A stretch of DNA of 64,000 nucleotides from Rachycentron canadum (taxonomy: Eukaryota > Chordata > Actinopteri > Carangiformes > Rachycentridae), in NCBI GenBank assembly GCA_038496675.1, contig CM076655.1:23048118-23112117 (forward strand). The letters are read 5' to 3'. Below are positions 25,395 to 36,600 of the stretch, in pieces. A program made the position numbers and the translations under genes. Under the pieces are notes generated by a model that saw nothing but the letters and a program-made list of their open reading frames with translations, made no database searches and was not told where the DNA came from. Numbering within the stretch: the first letter of the stretch is position 1; every line of letters starts with the position of its first letter.

Positions 25395-25659
25395 TGAGCG
25401 TGACGTTCTGTTTGCAGCTTCATGGTTGTTTACCACCTCACTGCTCTCAGTGCCAGTGTTTCTAGCAGCAGATCAGACACTGTACACTACCTGGCCAGCA
25501 CCAGCTCAGCACACAGACAAAGCTAGTGACTAGCCAGTATAGTAGTAGTGGAGCATTTAGCAGCTAAAGAGACATATTAAAGACCAAACAGAGCTAAAAG
25601 GAGAGTAAATATTTGAGTTATTGATTAGGTGGCCAGACAAAGTCAGATAAATGCTAATG
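25395..25659 (+). repeat. Probable dispersed repeat upstream of E
   Basis: ACCAAACAGAGCTAAAAGG and GCTAATGTTGCTGATAGG fit a repeat pattern I recall from perciform fish. A shorter related piece (GATATTTTTGGTAGAGACCA...) lies at 41,189. The assignment is tentative. Confidence 0.35.
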
Positions 25660-25904
25660 TTGCTGATAGGTTTACAAGGTGGTGTTTGTTCAGTTTGTTC
25701 TGCTGCAGCCAAGAAAAACAAAGACCTTTAGAGAAGGTGTTGTGAGGCGATCACAGCAGCCATGACGCCCCTCAGCATGTGGACATTCAAACTCAGCCTT
25801 CATTTTGATGTTAACTACACACCTGTAAAGTTTCATGACTGCATCTTGCAGGTTTTCATCATTGTTGTGGTGATAAAAATTTGTCCACAGACACCTGTAC
25901 TCAA
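25660..25904 (+). repeat. Repeat E, copy 1
   Basis: About 240 bp, near-identical to 27,594-27,832. Shared blocks include TTTGTTCTGCTGCAGCCAAG, CAGCCATGACGCCCCTCA, AACTCAGCCTTCATTTTGAT and CATCATTGTTGTGGTGATAA. It is joined to repeat D at the same junction in both copies. Confidence 0.9.
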
Positions 25905-26195
25905 AACCATCCATCCGTTATATACACTGCTTATCTGTGCAGTCGGGGCTGGAGCCAACCACAGCTGACAGTGGGCAAGGGAGGGGTACAACCTGGACAG
26001 GTCGCCAGCACGTCGCCGTTCAAACAACCGTTCATGCTCAAACTGACTCCTACGGGTGATTTAGAGTCACCACTGAACCTAGACCTGCATGTCCTTGGAC
26101 TGTGGGAGGAACCCGGAGAACCTGGAGGTATGAACCCAGAACCCCTCTTGCTGAGAGACGACAGTGCTAACCACTGGAGCCAGTGCCTCCAGGGC
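25905..26195 (+). repeat. Repeat family D, copy 1
   Basis: CATCCATCCGTTATATACAC, CTGCTTATCTGTGCAG, GGGGCTGGAGCCAACCACAG, GACAGGTCGCCAGCACG, CTACGGGTGATTTAGAGTCA, CCTTGGACTGTGGGAGGAAC and GACAGTGCTAACCACTGGAG are the hallmark blocks of a very common teleost repeat. I do not commit to a clade. Confidence 0.85.
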
Positions 26196-26214
26196 CACAC
26201 TATTGCCACGATAA

Positions 26215-26231
26215 CACACACACACACACAA
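26215..26231. repeat. (CA)n microsatellite
   Basis: Short CA tract immediately after the family D copy. Confidence 0.9.
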
Positions 26232-26317
26232 ACAGACACTACTACTCCCATACTCCCCTACATCTGCTTCAAAATGCAAATTTTAAATCCCCAGTTTCTT
26301 CATGTAGAAACAAGTTG

Positions 26318-26605
26318 TAGGACTATCTGTCATCCAGTGTTTTTCTGTGAATCTGGTACATGTGAAGTCTGTATGGAAAAACTATTTTTGAAGGCAGCTG
26401 CACTGTCACAGTCTCCCAGCAGCCTTGAGGCGTCCTGCCCCAGTGGACACTGTGGTTTCAAAACAAACTGCAGCCACTGTGTTCTTCTGTGCAACACACT
26501 GTACGAGGCCATGTCGCAGGAGCTGTCTTTGAAGGAAGCCTTGTTGTCACAAACGCACACAGCCTGCAGGCCTCCATGCCTCAGTGGATGCTATATTTTG
26601 CTGTA
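26318..26605 (+). repeat. Diverged in-frame tandem duplication, 141-bp period
   Basis: Two units line up at an offset of 141 bases: GTGTTTTTCTGTG / GTGTTCTTCTGTG, TTTGAAGGCAGC / TTTGAAGGAAGC, CTGTCACA / TTGTCACA, CCCCAGTGGACACTGT / CCTCAGTGGATGCTAT. Because 141 is 47 codons, the frame stays open in both units. I do not recognise any protein in it, and it follows directly on repeat D, so an old minisatellite or retroelement piece is most likely. Confidence 0.65.
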
Positions 26606-27547
26606 GTCTTGTTGCTCCGCGTGTGTGACGGACCCTCTGCTGTTGTCAGAAACAAATAGTGATGACGGGAGGACCCGAGCTTCTGGCAGCAGCTGACAGG
26701 GATCCACTCTCAAGGCAAACACTCAGTCTTGGTTAATTCAAAGCCTTTCCACAGAAGGTTGGCTCAAAGTCAGAGGGCTCTAACAAGCTTTAGAAACGTA
26801 TCCAGAAGGCTTTCATGCGAACGCTTATCGTCTCGACCACATATATACTATTTGCGCACTAACGAGATTTTAGCCTCCACCCTGCGTTCCTGGCCTCTCT
26901 CTTCGGACATCGGCGATGCGTCAGACGCTGAGTTACAAAAGATGTAGTATGGACAAAGTGTTTCAAAAGCCTCATTTTCTGTTGCCACGGCAGACGTGAT
27001 TTCCCACCCCCTCTTTAGTCACAAACAAACACATGCTGTGGCTCTGTTGTGAACTGCATTTTCACTTCCCAGCTATATATGGTTGTGATTGTGAGCGAGA
27101 ACAAAAAGACCATATGGGACATAGAACTAGAGAAAAACACTGTGTGCTTTGTGTGTCTGTCTTTGTGAGGGTGCTTCAGAGTTGGCATGTAGCTTTAATA
27201 TTTAAGGCTCTATTTTAATGGTCTAAAGTACATCATTTTAAGTATTGAATTTAGGAATCCATTTCACTTTTGCTATTTTAACGGCAGAAAAAAAATTGTT
27301 GCAGAACAAGCGCATGTTTGACGAGGTGGCACTCTTAATTAAAAAAATTAATCAAAGTGTTTGGGGCGTATAAACCAGAGGGCCATCTCCCTTTCCCTTT
27401 AAAAGCCATGTGTGCTTCAACCATGGGGGATTGCTGGTAAAACGTTGCAGTGTTTCACCCACAATTTGATTTGTGGTGATCAGTCAGCCTAAGGACGTAT
27501 CGATGTGCTGCTACAATGAAGTAAACAGCAGAAGTCACAACGTTAAA
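26606..27547. other. No gene recognised
   Basis: Mixed sequence with CpG-containing patches at 26,780-26,930. No repeat copy or supported ORF. Confidence 0.4.
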
Positions 27548-27593
27548 CGTCCATCCATCCGTTGTCTATACCGCTTATCCATCAGGGTCATGC
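27548..27593 (+). repeat. Repeat family D, 5' stub
   Basis: CGTCCATCCATCCGTTGTCT, ATACCGCTTATCC, ATCAGGGTCAT is the D start, cut off where repeat E copy 2 begins. Confidence 0.8.
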
Positions 27594-27832
27594 TAATAAG
27601 CTTACAAGGTGACGTTAACAGTTTGTTCTGCTGCAGCCAAGAAAAACAAAGACCTTTAGAGAAGGTGTATGATCACAGCAGCCATGACGCCCCTCAACAT
27701 GTGGACATTCAAACTCAGCCTTCATTTTGATGTTAATTACACACCTGTAAAGTTTCATGGCTGCACCTTGCAGGTTTTCATCATTGTTGTGGTGATAAAA
27801 TTTGCCCACAGACACCTGTACTCAAAACCATC
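27594..27832 (+). repeat. Repeat E, copy 2
   Basis: Near-identical to 25,660-25,904, with small differences such as GTGTATGATCACAGC for GTGTTGTGAGGCGATCACAGC. It sits between a D stub and a longer D copy. Confidence 0.9.
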
Positions 27833-28085
27833 CAAACATTCAGTATCTATACCAGTTATCTGTGCAGGGTCGCGAAGGGGCTGGAGCCAATCACAGCTGA
27901 TATTGGGTGAGGGCGGGATACAGGAAGAGGTCGCCAGTCTATGACAGGGCCGACATACGGACAGTGGATTCAGAGACAAACAACGCTTCACACTCACACC
28001 TACAGACAATGAAGAGGCACCAACTAACCTGAACCATGCGTGTCTTTGCACTGTGGGAGGAAGAGAGGCCCCAGAACCCAGAACT
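27833..28085 (+). repeat. Repeat family D, copy 2
   Basis: TATCTATACCAGTTATCTGT, GGGTCGCGAAGGGGCTGGAG, CCAATCACAGCTGATATTGG, GGTCGCCAGTCTATGACAGG and GCACTGTGGGAGGAAGAG. Confidence 0.85.
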
Positions 28086-28304
28086 TTTATTTTATATAAT
28101 GACAGGTGTCAGTAATGATATATAACAATATGTCATCCACCAAATTTTTTTTTGCAGTGAAACTAATTATTGCCTGTGCAGAATTACATTTGCTCCCAAA
28201 ACATATTAACCTATGCAAATGAGTCTTATATGAATTTAATTTGTGAGTTACGGAGTTACATATTCATGGGTTGCATGCATGTGTATCTGCAGTGGGTAGG
28301 TGTT

Positions 28305-28545
28305 GGTGTGTGTGTGTGTACTGCACATTTGATATTCATTACAACGCGGGGACCATAATTTTTTCTCTCGTTGTAGGGACTCTCCTTCCGTCTGTGGACA
28401 AAGGAATATCTAACAGTTTATTTTAGGGTTATGACGTCTTGTTTTATTTTAAAATAAGATCCTGGTTAAGGCGTTAGAGTAAGCCACTATTTGATACAAT
28501 GTCCTCATAAGTGGCATAAAAAAAATAGTGTGTGCGTTTTACGAC
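28305..28545 (+). repeat. Degenerate GTGGGGACC-type repeat
   Basis: GT repeat, then GATATTCATTACAACGCGGGG ACC near the left end, and GTCCTCATAAGTGG followed by GTGTGTGCG near the right. The centre has GGTTAAGGCGTTAGAGTAAG, a decayed form of the GGTTAGGGTTAAGG core often seen in this fish repeat. Confidence 0.55.
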
Positions 28546-29454
28546 AACCCTGCTTTGTTTCAATTTGCCCCCGCTACAGTAAAAGCCTCGTAAATCAGCT
28601 TTTATAGGGCCATATTGTCTCAGAATGACTGTGATATACCTGCAAGGAGCTGATTGGGTATTTAATCAATACCATGACTCAACATTTACTGACTATATCT
28701 GCTGATATATCCGGCTCATACCCTGCTACATTCGATTGTCTGAAGATGGACCTTTTTGTGAGCGACCGATGTTGCAAGATATTTCGTTTGAGAGATAAAA
28801 ACCAAATGACAAACTCTCCATCCCACCACGGTGACGTTTTAGCACATCGGCGGCAAAGATTTCTGATTGTTCTCTGCTCTCATTAGCACGTTAACTGGTC
28901 AATACTGTGACAGTTCGTTGTTTATTTCCAGTACCAGGCCAGGAATTTTCAATGCTGCTGTAAAAGAAGCTAAAAAGCCAAAAGCTTGACCTGCCAACTG
29001 CAAACATAACGGGAAATCTGCTGTGAACTGATTAAACTGCTGCATGTTAATAGGTTCACATGCTGGGTCTGAAGGCAAAACCAAATTAATTACTGACCGA
29101 CGCATAGAGGATATTGCCCTCACCTCTGAGGTTTTATTTCTTCATTATCGACCCGCGTTGAGAGCAGATGTGGTTCTTTTTTTCAGTCTCTGATGAAACG
29201 GTGGAAGAAAGAAGCTATTTGATCCGCTGGATCACAAAAGAACCTTTTTTTTCTGACAGGCTCTGCTTCACATGTCACTCCTTTGTCCTACTTGTTTCTA
29301 TATTTAATTAATTCATACATTCAGTCATTAAATTACTCATTAACTGACCAACCCTTTTATTTAGTAATCCACTCATCATTAAGAAATGTTAACACCATGT
29401 GCTTTCAATCTTGTCTGTGACTTAAGCCAGTTCAAACTTAAGGAAAAACTTCCT
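28546..29454. other. No gene recognised
   Basis: Single-copy sequence. The stretch at 28,560-28,880 is balanced in composition with homeodomain-type cores and could be regulatory. No coding evidence. Confidence 0.4.
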
Positions 29455-29456
29455 TA

Positions 29457-29930
29457 TTGTTGAATGTTAGTCCTCAGTCTGTCTCCCCCGGCTGGTTGTA
29501 TGTTGTCTGTGTCATAGACTGGGTATGGCTCATTGGTCCTCCATCATTCCTGGTTCCTGCTCTTATCCTGCACTCACTGTTTCCTGGCTCTGGCCCTGGC
29601 TTCCTCTGGGACTCACCTGATTTTGGTACTGGCTCTGGTCCCCTGATCGCCCTGGTCCATTCCTGTCTGCTTGCACCCATACTCACAAGATGTTTGCTCA
29701 CAAGCCATCAAACCAAACCAGCTCCAATTACTCCCATTTTTCTGCTCAGCTATATCTCAAATCTGTTCAACAATTGTTTATTCTCTGCCTCTAGTGTTTG
29801 GGTCCAGATCTGTTTAATCAAAGACACGTTTTCCAATAACTTAAATTCTTGTAGAAGATTTTTTGTAGCCAGTACTTCTTTGAGCACTTCTGCATCAGCT
29901 TCATGCAGCATTAAGCCATAGTGGTTTATC
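29457..29930 (+). repeat. Pyrimidine-rich retroelement tail (likely)
   Basis: C/T-rich text with GGTTCCTGCTC, GGCTCTGGCCCTGGC and GTGTTTGGGTCCAGATCTGT, resembling the 3' ends of decayed fish retroelements; a similar stretch is at 37,640. The 154-aa open frame here is a low-complexity read-through of that bias. Confidence 0.4.
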
Positions 29931-30287
29931 CTTGGTTCATTAACCAGCTATAATACCTTTATTGTAACTGAGTGAAAATCTGTTTTCCAAACAGATAAAG
30001 TAGGAAGAGGAAGACCCACAGAAAAAGTTGTAAATGAAATATTGTAGTATAATAATGGCCTTTACATGTCTGGCAGATCAGTAGGATTTGTAGATGCTAC
30101 GTGCCAATGTCCGTCACCAAACACTCACATGGATGTTTAGCATAGCATCATATTTTGCTATCAATCACAAAAAAGCAAATGATAAAACAGTATTTTTATT
30201 CTGAACAAGCTAGGGATGTTTTAGGTCTTTTAAAAAAAGGTTGTTTCATTTGAGCTATAAACAACCCACTTATCTTGTTGTTTGTAT

Positions 30288-30625
30288 TGTTAAATGAGAT
30301 ATTTGTAAGTTGTGCTGTTGCTACATAGTCAGCGTTAGCATAAACAGCTGTTTACCATCAGTGCATTCACATCTTCATGGCTACAGTGACGGGGTATTGG
30401 AAAGCGACCAGGCCAATGGCAGCTGGTTAGCATGCTAACTCCAGTACAAGAAAAGTGATAGAAAAAGAAGCAAAACAAGACGGTTGCTTTCAACTGTTGG
30501 AGGCAGCTTTCGGAGTAAAGGAATAAAGTTTGATGCTTTGAACTTTTAGACTGACAAGTAAACAGCTATTAATGCTAACGCTAGCTATATAGCAATAGCA
30601 AAACATAGAAATAGATCCTTTATTA
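30288..30625. repeat. Family C fold-back element with long inverted ends
   Basis: The left end at about 30,288-30,352 (GTTGCTACATAGTCAGCGTTAGC...CAGCTGTTTA) is complementary to the right end at about 30,562-30,620 (TAAACAGCTATTAATGCTAACG...AATAGATCC). The right half in reverse complement matches 3,944-4,110 (TTTATTCCTTTACTC, GAAAGCAACC). It is a family C copy whose ends face each other. Confidence 0.8.
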
Positions 30626-32035
30626 TTAGTTTATAGGTTGTTTATAGCCTGTTCATAGATTTTGTTTGACGTGGTGAGATGACTGCTACTTCTTGCCCTT
30701 CTCTTTCTACTACTATACAATTCATTACATAACACACATGGCCATCCTTTCCAAACCTTGGTGAATCAGGATTGTGCCAGCGATCAATGGGGCTGACTAG
30801 AACAAATCCAGAAGCAACCAAATACCTGCAAGAAATCACGAACCCTAAAACCAGTGGCTATGTTGTGGACGAAATGCCATCTTGGACTGGCTGCGAGCAT
30901 TGATGAAGTGCAGTCACAGCAGTAACAGCTGACTGCGTCACTCTCATCTCTCTAAGACATCTAATTAGAGATGAGATGTGCAACCACTCACCGAGATGAA
31001 TGACATGTTTCCATTCAACCCTGAAAGCTAATTTAGCCAACTGAGCTGCCTATAACATGGCGGGGGACATTATAGAGGGTTGTTGTTGGCCATAGTTCGT
31101 GTTGCAGCATTTTCTGTCAGTGAGAGTGTAAAGCATGGTTGATGGAGTGACTGGAAACAAAGTGTGTCTATAGTAGTCATAGTAAATTATTCAGGGCCTT
31201 TACCTCGGTGTTGACATTTCCACTAATGGTGGCAGAGAGTGACCCAGCTAAAGCAACTGAGGCTGCTGACTGACTGACTCTCATTACAAATACACACACA
31301 CACACACACACACACACTATAAATAGGCCAATCACAGGTCCTGCCTGTTCTGTCGACCCCAGCTTGATACGAGGGAGAAATTACTGGCTGTTATATAAAT
31401 CACAGGCTGTTGTACCAATAACAACAATGAGCCATTTGTGACATGCTGTGTCATTCATTTCCTGTCTTTTCTCATCATTACGAAGGTTTTTATACAGCAG
31501 ACAATCGCTGAGTCACGACATTACATCGCTACACTACAGTCTTGAGATCTGACTTTACAATATTAGAGGATGAGACGTTCGTTTTGTGTTTCTGCTTTTG
31601 GAAAACCTCACAAAATGAGCTTGATGTGGCAAAAAAAGTGGTGGGAAATGTGTGACAGACCTCAGGCTACATTGACAAGACAGGGCTTTTAATGTGAAGC
31701 AGCTTGACACCATCACCTCCCTCTGTGTGGACAGAGGTGATGGGGGTGTTTGGAGCTGGTGAGGACTGTCAACTTGTGGCAACCTCAAGTTAAAGTCCTG
31801 ACTCATGCCAACACTTTTTGTCTGTGAAGTTTTCTTGAAAGTTTGTTTTTTTCTCTGAACAAAATTCGTCGTCCTTTTATAACCACTCTGTGCAGTGTTG
31901 TCACGTATTTATTTAAAATTTAAAATTTAAAATATGACAAGGTTTGTGGAAAAAAACCTTGTTAGGATGAAAGTCTGAATATTTTAAATTCATTAAATTT
32001 AACCTTTGGATTCAAAATATGACACAAGGACAGAA
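30626..32035. other. No gene recognised; CA microsatellite
   Basis: (AC)14 at 31291-31318. A small inverted pair CATCTCT...AGAGATG lies near 30,943-30,975. No supported coding exon. Confidence 0.45.
31291..31318. repeat. (AC)n microsatellite
   Basis: Uninterrupted dinucleotide tract. Confidence 0.95.
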
Positions 32036-32039
32036 AACA

Positions 32040-32445
32040 TAAAGGTCCCATATTTTACGCTTATTTAAAGTGTTAATATCCATGAGAAGATATATTTATC
32101 TTAAGATATAATGAGAAAAAAAATCATTTTAGTGTAGTTTTAGTGTATTTAGACAGTTTTCTGATCTAATAAAAATATAGGAGATTTCTGGTAAACACTC
32201 CAAATCAGGTTGGTGGATCTGGGTGGACTGGGTTTTGGGGGCATGGTTGAGGGCAGTGACTGCTTTGTTGTGACATCACAAAGTTACAGATGTCCTGATG
32301 GCTGGTTTTAAGGCTCAGCTTCTGAATACAGAGCATTTCTCTGTGGACTGAAACCTTTGATACTTTCACAGTATTATCATAGAACATGGACCTGATTTAT
32401 AATCAAAGAACACATGGAGGTTGACCTTTAGACCGTATAAGACCT
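32040..32445 (+). repeat. Repeat family B, longest copy
   Basis: Begins AAAGGTCCCATATTTTACGC. It contains AAGTGTTAATATCCATGAGA, TCTGGTGGA-like TTGGTGGATCTGGGTGGACT, GACTGCTTTGTTGTGACATC, ACCTTTGATACTTTCACAG and ends near ACCTTTAGACCGTATAAGACC. With 2,660 (reverse) it shows ends AGGTCCCATA / TATGGGACCT, i.e. terminal inverted repeats of a non-autonomous DNA element. Confidence 0.85.
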
Positions 32446-33520
32446 TTAAGGTTTTTGTGGACAAAAAAAGAAAGCCTGCGAGAGACAAGATGTCCTCAAA
32501 CACTTTTACACTTATACATTCTGCTCGACCTGCTGTGTTGTACAGTTACATGCAATAGAAAAGTGCACATGATTTTATGTGGGACTCACTTGAGAGAACG
32601 GCTTCACCATCTATTTGCTTGTGACAGAAACTTGCAACTGTTAAACTGTTGACTTTGGCAGAATCGCTCCTCATACGTGGACAAAGATGTTTTTTTTTTT
32701 TTAGATGCAGGTATTTATGATCATGATTACACCTCATGTTGGTTGTATACTTCTTGTCGAAAGATGCCGTCAGCCCAGAGGTGCCCAAACTTTGGCATTC
32801 ATCCGTGGTCCAGCCATCTGCATCTTAGGGAAAGCTTTTAAGTACAAAAGACAAGGTGACAATGTTATTGAGGTCATGTTTAGACACTGTTAGCTTCCAC
32901 TAAATTATATTTTTTTCCGAAACAGTTTATCGTCAGTCTCCATCACAAGTTAATGTCTAGTTTCTTTCCCTCATTTCAATGACGTACTCATTGAAACATC
33001 ACTTAGTAACAGTTTCATTAAATTATAGCGTAAGTGCTAATAATTACAACGAGTGGAGAGCTTTGTGACTCGTTAACAAGCTCTCAGTTAGTATTTGACT
33101 CTACACTTGAACTTACAATTACACTAATGTTCAGAGCAACAGGCTGCAGGTGTTGGTGAAAGGCGAGAACGCACCACGGACGACTGCAGAATAGGGAGGG
33201 AATTGCACAACCTGTATCTGGCAACAGAACAAAAAAAAAGACAGGCACAAAAAAAAAAGGTTATGGATTAGCTACCGAATAAACATATCATGTCTTCTTG
33301 AGATATTTCATTTTCACTTTGTTTTCATCCTCATCTGTTATGCACTAGTGATTTACAGAATGTGTGCATATATTTGTAGATAGAAACCACAGTGACTCGT
33401 GTCATATTGGCGCCTGTAGTTGAAGCGGGTTGTAACACATGCACATTATAATTCTTGCTAAAGGGAACCTGCAGCATCGGGAGACAACCAGAGACCGCTG
33501 ATAAAAGTAGACGTAGACTC
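32446..33520. other. No gene recognised
   Basis: AT-rich, with a T run at about 32,689-32,701 and A8-A9 runs near 33,230-33,260. Confidence 0.45.
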
Positions 33521-33522
33521 CG

Positions 33523-33695
33523 GGTCTGAAAAGTGAAGCCAATGCTGAAGAGCTTTAAACCTTCATTCTATCTAATTATCATCAGGGGGCGACTCCACTG
33601 GTTGTAATAAGGAGTCAGACTGTATTGAAATCTATGGGAAAATGGCAATTATTCTCACTTGATTTACTAGCCCAGTAAACATTTTCCTAGAGCCG
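33523..33695 (+). repeat. Repeat family A, 5' fragment
   Basis: AAAAGTGAAGCCAATGCTGA, ATCATCAGGGGGCGACTCC, ACTGGTTGTAATAAGGAGTC, GTATTGAAATCTATGGGAAA and CCCAGTAAACATTTTCCTAG match 55,670-55,815. Confidence 0.85.
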
Positions 33696-36600
33696 ATCCC
33701 GATTTACCAGTCCATTACAGACATACAACAGTTCACTCTCACAAACACGCCTATTGGCACTTGGTGTTGTTCCCTCTGTGGAGGAAAAAACAGGTAAATG
33801 ATGCTTTGAGCAACATAATAAAAGTGTAGGGTTGGATTAAATAAAGGAGATTTTAGAAATGTGACTTACAGGTTCAAATCCTGAGCTAAAAGGAAAATAA
33901 ATCACAGGATATGTTTGGAGGGCTCTCGATCAAGCCACAAACCTCCATTTGCTCCATAGGTTGCATTTAAATCTGACAGCTCCTGGGTGCGAATGTGCTG
34001 CAACATGCTATTGGTGATAAATCACCTTTTCCCGAACTAATAATGGTTATAAAAACCTGACATTTGTTCCACCCACCTGACGCGGTGGTAGCTGGCTTGT
34101 GGTGACACTGAGAAATATCATGGCGAGCGGTGACAGCGTGTGAGCTCTTTGACAGGAGATTCAGCTCACAATGCTGTTGTGTGTGTTTTCTCTCATGCTG
34201 CAAGATGACTGCGTATATGTTCGCCACTCACAAATCTCTATGGACAAAACAAGGAGAATGAAAAAAAATATTTTAAAAAAACTTATTTTTGGATAAAAGG
34301 ACATAGATTCTCAAACAGCAAGAGAGATGATGTCAGCGTCTGTGTGACGTGGAGTCTCCAAACGCTCAATAGATTCAGGTTGGATCCGAGAAAGTGGGTG
34401 TGTGCTCTGCCCATTCATCACAACAGGGAGATGAGACAGAGCTGTGGTGACAGATTGACAGGGTGTGTGGTGGTGGTGGTGGTGGGGGGGGGGGGTTCAA
34501 CAGAGGAACAAGACCTATCTGACAATGTAATGTAACCATACAGCTGCCGTGACATTCATCTATATCCATGCCTGATCTTTCTTTTCCTCTTCTGTATTTT
34601 CATTTGAAATGTGTGGAAGATATATTGTTTCTGGTTGCATCAAGTAAAAGCGCGGGCTGAGATATTTCATCATGCAACTCAGAAAAGGAAAGTAAAGAAA
34701 CAAGTCTTTTGAATATTTCATATTTATTTGCACATGAAAGGAATAAAAAACTGAAAGGAAAATAAGAAGTAAAAGCCCAAACTGTGAGTGACACTGACAA
34801 AAATATGTGTTACAAAAGAAGAAGGAAGTTGTTTTATGTCATGTGATGTTTTAAATTTGTGGCCTTAACAAGCAGAGTGAGTCACCTCATTTCAAAATGT
34901 TATTTATCGAAGGGAAAATTTCTCAAAACACATGAGAAGTGCACTGCAGAAATGTAAAAATAGTTTTCTTTTGTTCTAAGGTTATCATCGGCACCAGACT
35001 AAATGAAGTGGAAATAGAGTAAGGTAAATTGAAGAGAGAGACCAGGCAACATCAATTCTCAATACAGCGTTATATAAAAATGATTGAAGAGTTTGGGGGT
35101 TCATATGGCAAAGAACAAATCCCCAGTCCTCTCAAGAGGCCTTGGGTCTAAATAATTGTCTTGCAGTCCCGTGGTCAGGACTGGAAATTACACAGTAATG
35201 TTCGCCGACTGCCTCCCCAGATCGCTGAAGGAGGGAGATTGGACTGACAACACTGATAACGCTGATCGCTCCATCTTCCCCGCGCTCCCATTTGTCATTC
35301 TGCACCACCTTGATATAAAGGTTAAACATCTATCTGTCTCAACGGAGCTGCCACAGTCCCTGTAGACGATGGACTGAAGTCTTTGTCAGCAGGTTGAGAA
35401 GCTGACCTTTTCATCCTCCGACCGCAGGGGCCAAAATTCATCTGCTGTTTCCACGTCCTAACCAGTGGGAGAAGGTTTTTTTTATTTGTCTGTTATAGTG
35501 AGACCACTAATTTTCTTTAATGGTACATATTTATAAAAGTGTTGCAGCTGGTAAACTGAGCTGGTTTGGTTTGATTATTTGATTTGATTATTGATAATCT
35601 GCAGCTCTCGTCCTTGAGTCCAAACCTGGAACAACACATCTTATTCATGGGAAGAAGATGTTTTACAGTGAATGCATTCACTTCATTCGGTCATTGGAGA
35701 ATCATTATTAGCTGAAAAGTAGGCAGTATAACCAATTATCAGATATAAATGACTTTGACTACTATAATTTCATAGATATTAAAATTATATATGAATATTG
35801 ATATAATATTAATTCACATTATTAATATTGATACAATTGTGATTTAAATGAGAAAGTAAAGGGCCTTTTGCTGTCATGGTATTTTTAAAAAAGGTGATAA
35901 AGAGGTTCACTGAATTGGGTTGAAACGTTGCATTATTGACAGTTTGGAGTAAACTAGTAAACTACAGGTAAATAATATAATTTCATTTGACTACTCATAA
36001 TATTTTATATAATATTTCACATGGTATTAAGTTTTAAGCAATTATATAACAGAGGAAGTGTGGATATGATATAAAACACAAACAAAAGCTGAAACACTGT
36101 ATGAATTGCCCCAGTGCATGCTGGGAGGGTTACCCCAGACAAGCCAGGTGCTAATCAGTTTGATTACATGCTCAGACTCAAACCCTGCAGGGCTTTGCTT
36201 CCTGATGACTGGGATTAAAGACCATGGTGTTAAAGTGACTGAACATGTGTCCACTTGATAAAAGCTTTCACATTTTCTCACCTCAGCTCCGTTGCCCAGT
36301 CAATCAGTGCTCAGCCTGTCCTCTCATCACTGAAGCCTCTTCTGTCCCTTTAGCAGAAATGTAAAGGTTTAAGAGCTGATAATGTTAATTAAGAAGAACT
36401 GGGCCACGTGACTTTACATGTTAACAGAGGCAGAGATGTAAAGTGAGGCTCATGTTTCATGTTGAATTTTTCTTAGAGTAGCAAATTTGTCCATTTCCTA
36501 TTGTAAATATTGTAAATATATTAGAAATTCCTATTGTAAATGCATTTGTAAGCAAAGATGTGCAGGGCTGCAAACCTACAGGAAGTGTGTATGAATGGAG

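Noticed and set aside
25881..26606. 241-codon open frame, the longest gap-free one
   Set aside because: It starts inside repeat E, crosses a family D copy and a CA tract, and shows no domain. Only its tandem duplication is kept as a finding.
29457..29921. 154-codon open frame with hydrophobic stretches
   Set aside because: The sequence is a pyrimidine-biased retroelement-like tail, and such bias produces Leu/Ser/Pro/Phe-rich open frames by itself.
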